Positions 18,102 to 25,496 of a DNA stretch of 56,119 nucleotides are shown here, piece by piece. The notes beneath the pieces were generated by a model, which saw nothing but the letters and a program-made list of their open reading frames with translations, did not search any database and was not told where the DNA came from. How positions within the stretch are numbered: position 1 is the first letter of the stretch; each line of letters starts with the position of its first letter. Location of the stretch: positions 1-56,119 of the forward strand of contig CANQON010000009.1 of NCBI GenBank assembly GCA_947625505.1, in the 5' to 3' direction. The translations under genes were made by a program, and so were the position numbers. Source of the stretch: an uncultured Bacilli bacterium (lineage in GTDB: Bacteria > Bacillota_I > Bacilli_A > RF39 > UBA660).

Positions 18102-19813
18102 TATTTCTTATCACCACTTTCTTTATGGTCGCTACGATTATATATATAAGTTCCAGATTGTGCATAAGGATTTTTTGATATTTTTGGAGTATTTTTTCTA
18201 CCCATCAACTTGTCTCCCATAACAGATAATCTGTTACTAGTACCCATTGCTATACCACCAATTCCAGAAATAACAGAACCTTCTTTTCTATTATTCCAAC
18301 CAGATTTAATACCACGATATTGTCCATCAATAGTACGATTATCCATTCTCTCTCTAAATCGCTCGCGGTTATTAGCAATATCATCAGCACGCTGTTTATA
18401 TTCAGCACGCTTAATATCAGAACTACTATATTTAGAACCAATTTTATTAGCTTGTTCTCTTATATGACTTGCTCCTAACACACTGCCGACACCAACATTT
18501 CTTATTCCTGCTGGTGCTTTTAGAGCCATACCACCAATAGATCTTGCTGATGATAAACCAGCGCGACCTATAATAGCACCTGTTAAAGCGAAACCACTAA
18601 TTGCTCTTAATGCTTCTTGACCAGAAGCAACGCCAGCATGTTCTCCAATAAATTTGGATAAAGTCGTAGGCCCTTTAATAATCATTGTACCAGCACCAAT
18701 TATAAAGAAGATTTTAACAATCATCTGTTCCGCATAAGAGTTTAATCCTTGTGTTTTAAAGAAGGCAATTCCACCTCCAGTTAACGACCAATTTAATAAA
18801 TAAATAGCCATAATTATAACAAGAAACATTCCTACACTTTGCAATAAGAATGAAGCAAGAGATTGCCATAATACACTTCTTTGTTGAGGCCTGCATACAC
18901 TTGTAGCTAATACACAAGGCATTATTACAAGTAATACACATAATTCAATTACACGCATTGCTAACCCCATTCCACCAAGAATTAACGCATAAAAAAAGAA
19001 ACAACCAACTACTAAAATAATAATAGAATTGGTGTTGTATATGCGATCACCTGTTCCATCAAAGAAATGATGTTCGCCACATCTAAAACCAGTCTTTATT
19101 CCATCATCACGATAACGCCAATTATAAGCTTTATAATCAAAAAAGTTACCTCCGAGAAAACCATTTGACGTTTTAAATGTGGATTCATTAGAAATCCAAT
19201 TATTAAATTTTTCGACACTTGATTTAGAATTAATATTTCCCCAATCATCAAATTCGATTTTGTTCGGTTTTGAACCTTTGCTTTCGAGTAAATCCCTAGT
19301 TAAATCTTCATAATTACAACTTTCACTATCAGAATACATATATGCTCCTGTAGTATCAAAATTTTTAAGAGATTCGTCAACATATATCATACTTCGTAAC
19401 ATTGGTACAGCTATTGAGGTGGATGTATCTGTTTCTGAAAGTAAGTCGTCAGTTAATTTGACAATGAAAGTTGATGACTTTGTAAATATAAAAGTGGTCA
19501 TCGAAATAAGGATAATAACTTTGACAATTTCTTTAATAATTGTTCCTAATGGAGGAGCTTGTTCTGGTTCTAATAGCATTTTTATAATCGCCCAAAGACT
19601 AAACAATAATAGTAAATAAATTGAGATTCTTATAGAAAAACTATATAAATTTACAAATTTACTATTCCCATTAAATATATCAGTTACGACATTTAACTTT
19701 CCAAGAGCAACAATGACTTTATAAATTTCATCAACCAAAGTGTAAATCATTTTTATAAGTAGCCAAAAGAATGATTCAATGGCATTTAGGACTTTAACAA
19801 TTATATCATCCAT
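18101..19813 (-). CDS. VirB6/TrbL-like polytopic T4SS protein
   Basis: A 570-residue inner-membrane channel component. Hydrophobic segments are visible near residues 60-85, 90-115, 265-310, 320-350 and 365-385, with an extracytoplasmic loop of about 130 residues between the second and third groups and a basic, Gly/Arg-rich cytoplasmic tail from about residue 440. This layout is typical of Gram-positive VirB6/TrbL proteins. AAAGGAAG precedes the start. It is followed by the PrgI-like gene with a one-base overlap. Confidence 0.85.
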   Translation of the reverse strand: MDDIIVKVLNAIESFFWLLIKMIYTLVDEIYKVIVALGKLNVVTDIFNGNSKFVNLYSFSIRISIYLLLLFSLWAIIKMLLEPEQAPPLGTIIKEIVKVIILISMTTFIFTKSSTFIVKLTDDLLSETDTSTSIAVPMLRSMIYVDESLKNFDTTGAYMYSDSESCNYEDLTRDLLESKGSKPNKIEFDDWGNINSKSSVEKFNNWISNESTFKTSNGFLGGNFFDYKAYNWRYRDDGIKTGFRCGEHHFFDGTGDRIYNTNSIIILVVGCFFFYALILGGMGLAMRVIELCVLLVIMPCVLATSVCRPQQRSVLWQSLASFLLQSVGMFLVIIMAIYLLNWSLTGGGIAFFKTQGLNSYAEQMIVKIFFIIGAGTMIIKGPTTLSKFIGEHAGVASGQEALRAISGFALTGAIIGRAGLSSARSIGGMALKAPAGIRNVGVGSVLGASHIREQANKIGSKYSSSDIKRAEYKQRADDIANNRERFRERMDNRTIDGQYRGIKSGWNNRKEGSVISGIGGIAMGTSNRLSVMGDKLMGRKNTPKISKNPYAQSGTYIYNRSDHKESGDKK

Positions 19814-19840
19814 TTATATTTACACTTCCTTTCTTAAAAT

Positions 19841-20128
19841 TTAGATAATTCCAATGATAAAATTAATTATAGATGGTAATAGCATATAGACAGCAACACC
19901 AGCAATTGTGAAGCCTAAAACTTTTAAATGCATCATTTTTTCTTGACCTGATGAAGCTATAAACTTAATTGTTTGCCAAGCACCAAAAACAAGTCCAATC
20001 GCAAGGACTAAATATTTTGATGAATTAAATAAGTTAATCAATTTTGATCCTGTTGTTTGAAAATTAATTTCTTCTCCAGGTAAAGATGGCGCCGTCGCCA
20101 AAACAAATATACTATATAATTTTTTCAT
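19841..20128 (-). CDS. VirB2/TrbC-like pilin-type membrane peptide 1
   Basis: About 95 residues with an N-terminal hydrophobic segment and two C-terminal membrane helices (SKYLVLAIGLVFGAWQTIKF and VLGFTIAGVAVYMLLPSIIN). It is related to its neighbour at 20,152-20,400 (shared SKY-LA and LPS-INF patterns). Position before VirB6 suggests a VirB2-like pilin or channel subunit. ATG 20,128 is preferred over 20,134 because AAGGAGG is at a better distance. Confidence 0.7.
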   Translation of the reverse strand: MKKLYSIFVLATAPSLPGEEINFQTTGSKLINLFNSSKYLVLAIGLVFGAWQTIKFIASSGQEKMMHLKVLGFTIAGVAVYMLLPSIINFIIGII

Positions 20129-20151
20129 ATTCATTCCTCCTTCTTATATAG

Positions 20152-20400
20152 TTAAATTTCAAATATTCTAACAAAGAAATTAATAAAGGATGGCAGAATC
20201 ATTGCAAGAAGTCCACCACCTATAAATATAAATACTTTTTTTAAATGACCTGATTTTTGATTAGCATCAGCCATAATATATTGAATAATCTGATAGGCAC
20301 TAACCACTAAGCAGAGAGCTAATATAAAATATTTTGAATCATTAAAAAAGTTAATTATTTCGTTTGAAAATGAATCTCCTAAAACTAGAAAATTAATCAT
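20152..20400 (-). CDS. VirB2/TrbC-like pilin-type membrane peptide 2
   Basis: 82 residues with two membrane helices (SKYFILALCLVVSAYQIIQY and VFIFIGGGLLAMILPSFINF). It is a tandem paralogue of the peptide at 19,841-20,128, lacking its N-terminal extension. AAGGAGGG precedes the start. Likely a second pilin-like or channel subunit. Confidence 0.7.
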   Translation of the reverse strand: MINFLVLGDSFSNEIINFFNDSKYFILALCLVVSAYQIIQYIMADANQKSGHLKKVFIFIGGGLLAMILPSFINFFVRIFEI

Positions 20401-20424
20401 TTTTACTATCCCTCCTTTTTAAAA

Positions 20425-20856
20425 TTAAGAGTAATCATAATTATCATCTAATATTTTTTCATTTTCTTGAGCAATATTATTTTCTTCAGTCAATTCTGCT
20501 TTCACAGAATCTTTTTCTTTTTTAAAGACACGATTCATTGTTAAATCAACTTCATCAACTATTAACGATACACTATTCTCTTTTGAACCATCTTTTTTAG
20601 TATAAGAATCGTAAGAAATATGACCTTTAACAGCCATTGTAGAACCTTTTCTTAATGTATCAAATACTTCTTCTGCGTTTTTGCCAAATAATACAATAGG
20701 AACATATTCAACATTATTTTTTCGATATTTATTATTTAAGCCTAAATACAATCTTGCCCAACTTTCTCTTGAACTATCATTCTTGTCATAAATTCCATAT
20801 TTAATATCTGTTGCAACAAATCCATAAAGATTGAATGTATTATTATCATTATTCAT
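20425..20856 (-). CDS. Single-stranded DNA-binding protein-like (OB fold) 1
   Basis: About 143 residues. The order FNLYGFVATDI, then WARLYLGLNNKY, YVPIVLFGKNAEEV and KGHISYDSYTKKDG matches an OB-fold SSB. The C-terminus is acidic but ends LDDNYDYS rather than the DDDLPF-type tip of chromosomal SSBs. GGAGGTG sets the ATG at 20,856; the TTG at 20,874 would include the ribosome site. One of two SSB-type proteins on the element. Confidence 0.8.
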   Translation of the reverse strand: MNNDNNTFNLYGFVATDIKYGIYDKNDSSRESWARLYLGLNNKYRKNNVEYVPIVLFGKNAEEVFDTLRKGSTMAVKGHISYDSYTKKDGSKENSVSLIVDEVDLTMNRVFKKEKDSVKAELTEENNIAQENEKILDDNYDYS

Positions 20857-20884
20857 TTTTTGTTTCACCTCCAAGAAATACTTA

Positions 20885-21394
20885 TTAAATATTCAAATAT
20901 AAGCCTTTCGACTTAATTATTTTATTTAAATCGTATCTTTTCTTTTCAACAAAATGACGAACTTCTTTACCATTTTTAATAATAGAATCAAAATGAATAT
21001 AGTATCCAGCATTATTTTCAACAAAGCCATGATCATCATCTAAACAAACACAGCCATTAAAAATAAGAGGATATTCATTATAATCAATTTGACCTTCTGA
21101 ATAAATCGGATAAAAACTATTTTCAATCCATTCTGCCTGACGATTTTTACGGCAAATTTGTAGTATAAATCCTGTTAATCTGTAGAAAGAACCATCTTCT
21201 TTATAAACAGAACCCGTTACAAGGCTTCCAATGTTAAGAACCTTCTCTCGATAATCATCTAAAGAATTTTCTTGATCTTGTAACCACACTTTTAAAGTCT
21301 CCTCAAGATGATCACATTCATTTAATAAGCATAATTCAATAAGTTCATCTAATTTTTTCCTTTTAAAATCTTTTTTATTAGTAATAAAGTTCAT
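20885..21394 (-). CDS. Hypothetical element protein (169 aa)
   Basis: Unrecognised soluble acidic protein with a helical N-terminus and a beta-rich centre. The ATG overlaps the TAA of the gene upstream by one base (TAATG). It lies between the SSB gene and a 71-residue protein gene. No conserved catalytic motif is visible. Confidence 0.55.
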   Translation of the reverse strand: MNFITNKKDFKRKKLDELIELCLLNECDHLEETLKVWLQDQENSLDDYREKVLNIGSLVTGSVYKEDGSFYRLTGFILQICRKNRQAEWIENSFYPIYSEGQIDYNEYPLIFNGCVCLDDDHGFVENNAGYYIHFDSIIKNGKEVRHFVEKKRYDLNKIIKSKGLYLNI

Positions 21395-21609
21395 TATTTT
21401 TTCCCCATATCTTTTGACTTACTATTTAAAATGTCTAACTTATAATCAATCAGTTTTTGTTGTTCTTTTGGTACATATTTTTTATAAATATCATCCAAAA
21501 CATTAATAATTCCTTTATTAATTTCATCTTCAAGACTAATATTGTTCATGTCTAAATAATCCTTTAAAGTTTGAAATTTTAAAGGATCATATCCATATTT
21601 ATTTTTCAT
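21394..21609 (-). CDS. Hypothetical small element protein (71 aa)
   Basis: Charged helical protein (FQTLKDYLDMNNISLEDEIN, then KKYVPKEQQKL). No family recognised. GAGGAATAGAT precedes the start, two bases after the sortase stop, and its stop overlaps the next ATG, so it is translated within the operon. Confidence 0.55.
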   Translation of the reverse strand: MKNKYGYDPLKFQTLKDYLDMNNISLEDEINKGIINVLDDIYKKYVPKEQQKLIDYKLDILNSKSKDMGKK

Positions 21610-21611
21610 AT

Positions 21612-22292
21612 CTATTCCTCACTTTCTAATTTAAAATAATAAACATCTTGTTTCTTATTGCTATTATTCGTACAAGTGTACAAAATTAAATATTTTTCTT
21701 GAGATGGTAAATGAAGTTCAATTTTACCTGTCTTTTTCACGGTTTCTTTTTTTACTAACATAAACTTATATTTAATATTTTTATAATAAATATAAGCATA
21801 ATCCTTGTTTTTTAATTTATATAATTTATCAAAGTAACATATAGAACATTTTCCAGAATGACCACCAATTATAGTTGGAGCATTACTATCTGGATAATCT
21901 CCATCTTTATTAATTTGAAGTCCATAATTAATAGAATTACGATAATAGGTTTTGGAATAAAACCCTTTTTTTAATTTGAGTTTTGGTATTTCTAATACAC
22001 CAATAATTTTAGAATTACTCTTTTTAACGGCAGTTGATGAGTTTTTTTCTTGTGGTGTCTTTTCATTAGATTCATTATTTTCATGTTCTAAATTGGTAAC
22101 TTCATCTTCATAATTAGCTATGAATTCGTCAACTAATTCTTTATTTTCTTGATCATATTTTTTTTCATTATAATTTTTATAAAAATGATAAGATAAAAGT
22201 CCAATTGAAATTAACACTAACAATATACTTAAAATTAAAAAATAAGAATTCACTTTTATAAAAAATTTTTTTCTTCTTTTAATTTTTTTCAT
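21612..22292 (-). CDS. Sortase with atypical active site
   Basis: A transpeptidase predicted to attach the neighbouring adhesin to the wall. The N-terminal membrane anchor (residues 12-31) is followed by a linker and a sortase fold: GVLEIPKLKLKKGFY, the catalytic His in IIGGHSG (about residue 145) and Cys in LYTCTNN (about residue 207). After the Cys, where sortases normally carry an Arg (R-V/I-V), this protein reads KKQDVYYF, so the Arg seems to be replaced by Lys or Gln. The ATG overlaps the small membrane protein gene by 14 bases. Confidence 0.85.
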   Translation of the reverse strand: MKKIKRRKKFFIKVNSYFLILSILLVLISIGLLSYHFYKNYNEKKYDQENKELVDEFIANYEDEVTNLEHENNESNEKTPQEKNSSTAVKKSNSKIIGVLEIPKLKLKKGFYSKTYYRNSINYGLQINKDGDYPDSNAPTIIGGHSGKCSICYFDKLYKLKNKDYAYIYYKNIKYKFMLVKKETVKKTGKIELHLPSQEKYLILYTCTNNSNKKQDVYYFKLESEE

Positions 22293-22443
22293 CTTTAATA
22301 ACTTCCTTTTCTTCTAAATTTTCATTATAAAAAGATAAGGAGGAAGAATCTTTATCAGATCTTCCTCCAATCATGCAACAAATGTAATCTACAATAAAAG
22401 CTGTAAGAATAATTATTATTAAAGCTAAAATTATATATATCAT
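22279..22443 (-). CDS. Small single-span membrane protein next to sortase
   Basis: 54 residues: one membrane helix from residue 2 to about 24 (ILALIIIILTAFIVDYICCM) and a Ser/Glu/Lys-rich tail. It lies between adhesin and sortase genes and overlaps the sortase start. The start codon is uncertain: ATG 22,443 is used, but the visible AAAGGA is about 13 bases upstream. Confidence 0.5.
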   Translation of the reverse strand: MIYIILALIIIILTAFIVDYICCMIGGRSDKDSSSLSFYNENLEEKEVIKDEKN

Positions 22444-22451
22444 TTTCTTAT

Positions 22452-24536
22452 TTATTGTTTCCTTTTTATAATGAAATAACAAGTGGCACAAACAATAGCA
22501 CCGATAAATAAGATACCAGCTAAATATAAATCTGTATTGTAAGATCCAGTATTAGAAGCTAAAACTAATCTATATCTATTATATAAAGTTGCTGTTAAAG
22601 TTGCGTTGCCTTCCTCAACTTCAAATTCATACTTAGTATCATCTAATTTATAGCCTGTTGGTGCTTTGGTTTCTTGATAATAATATTTACCATAAGGTAA
22701 TTTTGTAAAACGAACTACTCCACTTTCATTGGTTATACCACAAGCAAATAAAGAACCATCTTCTTTATAAACACAAATTTCTGCACCACTAAGTAAAGCA
22801 TCATCTTCAAATGCTCTTTTTTCAATTTCAATACTTGTTTCTTCATTGGTAAAGCTTTTTTCATACAGAACGCCGTATTCTGTAACACTAAATTCATGTT
22901 TATCAGTATTTAAAATATATCCTTCTGGTGCTTCTGTCTCAATAAAATAGTAATTACCCTTTTCAAGATTTTCAACATATAGTCTACCATCTTTGTCAGT
23001 TTTACCTTCATATACTTTTTCTTCATCACCATTATCTTTAACTAAATACACTTGAATTGTAGCACCTTCAACTGGTTCTGAACCACTAATATCAGTTTTA
23101 GTTATGATGACCTTACCCAATTTTAAATTAACTAATTCGAATTGAAAAATCTTACTATCTTCCGTTACAGAAAATTTAATATCATCTTGTTTTACATAAC
23201 CTTCAGCACTAACAATTTGTCTCAAAGTATACTCACCATATGGAAGAGTAATAATTCCAAGTCCTTTTTCTTCTGTTGTGATAGTCATAACCACTTCATT
23301 TTTAGAATTTAGAACTTCAAAGACAGCACCTAATTCTGGTTGGTATCCTTCATATTCAGAACCATAAGTTTTTTCTATTAAAACCTTACTCTTAATAACT
23401 GTATCAAAAACATCAATTGAAATCTCTTGACCGATGTTTTCTTTTGTTACTTCAATTGTGTAAACTTTATCGGATAATAAATATCCCTCTGGTGCTTTGG
23501 TTTCTCTCAAAGTATAAGTACCAACATTTAACTCAATCTGACTATTTAATGCGCCAGTTTTATCAGCAACTAGAGTTTCAATAACTTGATCTTCACTATC
23601 TCTTAACTCATAGGTAGCACCTTCAAAAGTTGCATCTCCTTGTGTCTTGTCATTAGTTTCAATATCTCTCTTATATGGTTTAATAATTGCTCCTTTAAAT
23701 TCAACATTTATATTAGCCATAACTGGATCTGGACGACCTAATACAGCTAATTTTTGATAAGTTCCAGCTGTATATAAATAGTTATGAGTTGCAAGACTAT
23801 TAGTACCTTCCTCTTTTCTTTTTAAAGTAACAGTAGCTGTTCCAATTTTATTAGATGTAACAATTAAATTGTTATCTTGAATTTCAGCCTCACAGCCATC
23901 ACAAGTTGCAACTTCAAAGTTAGATAAGATATTATCAGCATCAGTAAAAATAGCACTTTCACCTACTGGAACTATTTTCTTTTTTGTGTCAAAATTAGGA
24001 GTTTTAGTTGCATTGGCTATTCTATTTTCAATTGTTGTCATTTTTTTAGTTACATTATTTGTAGATGTAGCTCCTGCTGAAACACTTGCATTTCCTTGAA
24101 CATTCCAAATTAATAATTGTGTTGCAAGGTATGTAGCTTGCGCTGTATCTCCATTATATCCATAACCATAATAAGCAATGCGTTGTAGTTTTGCAAAAGT
24201 AGCCTCATCTTTAATGCCAGCTTCTTTTAAGTTAGAAGCATTTAAAGTTTTTCTAGTATAAGCATTAGCTTTAAATGAACTATGAGTACCTGGTTCGATA
24301 CAAAAAGCTGTATTACCATCACTCATTGAAAAAAGTCCAGCCCCTGTATTTTTCATAGTGTTCTTGCCATCTTTACTTGATGTATCTACATACCATTTAT
24401 ATTCTCCTCCCGTTTTAAAACCTTTCCACTTTGCTGTATAAGAGGCTGCAAAAACATTAACATTCATTGCTAAAAAAGTAAAAACTCCAATAATTAAAGC
24501 TAAATATATTTTCTTTAATTGATTAAAATATTTCAT
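22452..24536 (-). CDS. Thioester-domain, Cna-B-repeat surface adhesin
   Basis: A 694-residue secreted adhesin or pilin. The signal peptide is residues 1-31 (ending VNVFAAS). A thioester (TQXA) domain has Cys in NTAFCIEPG and Gln in ATQLLIWNV. Four SpaA/Cna-B-like domains follow, each ending in an ETKAPEGY-type motif (TLRETKAPEGY, TLRQIVSAEGY, FIETEAPEGY, YQETKAPTGY). The C-terminus has VLASNTGSYN, a membrane helix and KRKQ. The sorting motif is thus SNTGS-like rather than LPXTG. It probably mediates mating-pair contact. Sortase lies downstream in the operon. Confidence 0.93.
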   Translation of the reverse strand: MKYFNQLKKIYLALIIGVFTFLAMNVNVFAASYTAKWKGFKTGGEYKWYVDTSSKDGKNTMKNTGAGLFSMSDGNTAFCIEPGTHSSFKANAYTRKTLNASNLKEAGIKDEATFAKLQRIAYYGYGYNGDTAQATYLATQLLIWNVQGNASVSAGATSTNNVTKKMTTIENRIANATKTPNFDTKKKIVPVGESAIFTDADNILSNFEVATCDGCEAEIQDNNLIVTSNKIGTATVTLKRKEEGTNSLATHNYLYTAGTYQKLAVLGRPDPVMANINVEFKGAIIKPYKRDIETNDKTQGDATFEGATYELRDSEDQVIETLVADKTGALNSQIELNVGTYTLRETKAPEGYLLSDKVYTIEVTKENIGQEISIDVFDTVIKSKVLIEKTYGSEYEGYQPELGAVFEVLNSKNEVVMTITTEEKGLGIITLPYGEYTLRQIVSAEGYVKQDDIKFSVTEDSKIFQFELVNLKLGKVIITKTDISGSEPVEGATIQVYLVKDNGDEEKVYEGKTDKDGRLYVENLEKGNYYFIETEAPEGYILNTDKHEFSVTEYGVLYEKSFTNEETSIEIEKRAFEDDALLSGAEICVYKEDGSLFACGITNESGVVRFTKLPYGKYYYQETKAPTGYKLDDTKYEFEVEEGNATLTATLYNRYRLVLASNTGSYNTDLYLAGILFIGAIVCATCYFIIKRKQ

Positions 24537-24557
24537 TTTATAACATACCTTCTTTCA

Positions 24558-24815
24558 TTAATTGCTTTGTTTGTTATATTCTGCTAAAATGGCATCTTGT
24601 AATGTCTTTTTAAATTCAGGATTTGTTGGATGAAAATAGTCAGTATATTTATCATCAGAAATTTTATGATTAGGCATTGAAATAAATAATCCATTTTCTC
24701 CATCTATTATTCTCATCCCTCTAATACATAAACAATCATTAAATATAACATTAACAAAAGCCTTTACTTGATTATTTCCCTTTGAAGGGAAAATTCTAAT
24801 TTGTGTAATTTCCAT
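24558..24815 (-). CDS. spoVG: SpoVG-family protein
   Basis: An 85-residue protein matching SpoVG throughout: MEITQIRIFPSKG, RGMRIIDGENGLFISMP, YFHPTNPEFKKTLQDAI. SpoVG is a small RNA/DNA-binding regulator in Firmicutes, and copies are common on conjugative elements. AAAGGA precedes the start. It lies between the SSB gene (separated by a terminator) and the adhesin gene, so it may regulate surface-gene expression. Confidence 0.92.
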   Translation of the reverse strand: MEITQIRIFPSKGNNQVKAFVNVIFNDCLCIRGMRIIDGENGLFISMPNHKISDDKYTDYFHPTNPEFKKTLQDAILAEYNKQSN

Positions 24816-24846
24816 AATATTTTTCCTTTCTACATTTTTTTAAAAC

Positions 24847-24884
24847 AATAAAAAGAACTGCAATTTTTTCATAAATTACAGTTC
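24847..24884 (-). terminator. Terminator after SSB 2
   Basis: Arms GAACTGCAATTT and AAATTACAGTTC (one G-T pair) around a 6-base loop, followed leftward by a T run. It lies between the SSB stop and spoVG. Confidence 0.65.
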
Positions 24885-24896
24885 AGTAGTTAATGA

Positions 24897-25253
24897 CTAC
24901 ATATCGATGTCATCAGCTTTTTTTTCAGTTTCATTATCAACTTCTTTTGTTTTTGATAAGAAAGTCACTTTTTCTGCTACGATACTTAGATGTTGATGAT
25001 TTTCCTTGTCCGTTGTCATCTTAATAAAACCTTTAATACCAACCATATCACCTTTATGGCAATATTCAGCAGTACTTTCGGCAACGCCATTCCACAAAGT
25101 TACAGGAACAAAATCTGTTTCATATTCTCCTTCAGCGTTTTTATAAGAGCGTGGTACAGCTAATGTTACATTAGTTACTTTTTTTCCACTCTCTAACTCA
25201 TTAACTTCTGGATCAGTAACTAGACGACCAACCATTACAGTCTGATTAAGCAT
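24897..25253 (-). CDS. ssb: Single-stranded DNA-binding protein 2 with DDIDM tail
   Basis: A 118-residue SSB: MLNQTVMVGRLVTDPE, VTNVTLAVPRSYKN, DFVPVTLWNGVAE, KGDMVGIKGFIK. The OB fold is complete but the linker is short, and the tip is KKADDIDM instead of the usual DDDLPF. The same tip occurs on the HipA-like protein and a near-identical one on the Fic protein. ATG 25,253 follows AGGAGGTGAAGATC. Expression is probably controlled by the attenuator-like leader directly upstream. Confidence 0.92.
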   Translation of the reverse strand: MLNQTVMVGRLVTDPEVNELESGKKVTNVTLAVPRSYKNAEGEYETDFVPVTLWNGVAESTAEYCHKGDMVGIKGFIKMTTDKENHQHLSIVAEKVTFLSKTKEVDNETEKKADDIDM

Positions 25254-25273
25254 GATCTTCACCTCCTTCTAAC

Positions 25274-25306
25274 AAAAAAAGATACTTGTTAATCACAAAT
25301 ATCTTT
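25274..25306 (-). terminator. Attenuator-like hairpin ahead of ssb
   Basis: Arms ACAAATATCTTT and AAAGATACTTGT (one G-T pair), 5-base loop, T run read leftward, 20 bases before the ssb start. The first arm overlaps the last codons of the small repeat-containing frame 25,289-25,423, so ribosomes finishing that frame would block the hairpin. Confidence 0.6.
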
Positions 25307-25423
25307 ATCTGGCATCTGTGCCATTGTAATTATAATATTCTTTTTTTCATCCCAAAGTGTAACATTTTCATCCCAAAGTGTAACATTTTCATCCCAAAGT
25401 GTAACATTTTCATCCCAAATCAT
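25289..25423 (-). CDS. Possible leader peptide with WDENVTL repeats
   Basis: A 44-codon frame reading MIWDE, then three copies of NVTLWDE, then KKNIIITMAQMPDKDICD. It lies on the same strand as ssb and ends inside the attenuator hairpin. A start at 25,435 is also possible. No good ribosome site is seen, so translation is uncertain; the 21-base period keeps all frames open, which weakens coding evidence. Confidence 0.35.
   Translation of the reverse strand: MIWDENVTLWDENVTLWDENVTLWDEKKNIIITMAQMPDKDICD
25344..25420. repeat. Tandem 21-bp repeats, 3.7 copies
   Basis: Unit TTTTCATCCCAAAGTGTAACA at 25,344-25,364 and perfect copies at 25,365 and 25,386, then a partial copy at 25,407. No spacers, so this is not a CRISPR array. 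Possible iterons, operator sites, or a repeat-bearing leader peptide. Confidence 0.9.
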
Positions 25424-25452
25424 CCCAAAACACATTTTTTTAATAATTATAC

Positions 25453-25480
25453 AAAAAAAAATACGAGGTTTCCCTCGTAT
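25453..25480 (-). terminator. Strong terminator after the Ig-like protein gene
   Basis: Arms ATACGAGG and CCTCGTAT form a perfect 8-bp stem with a 4-base loop and a nine-T tail read leftward. It separates the Ig/HipA/Fic group from the ssb leader. Confidence 0.85.
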
Positions 25481-25496
25481 ACTATTTCTACATAAA

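Noticed and set aside
25344-25420. Tandem repeats resembling a CRISPR array
   Set aside because: The 21-bp units are directly adjacent without unique spacers and no cas genes are present.
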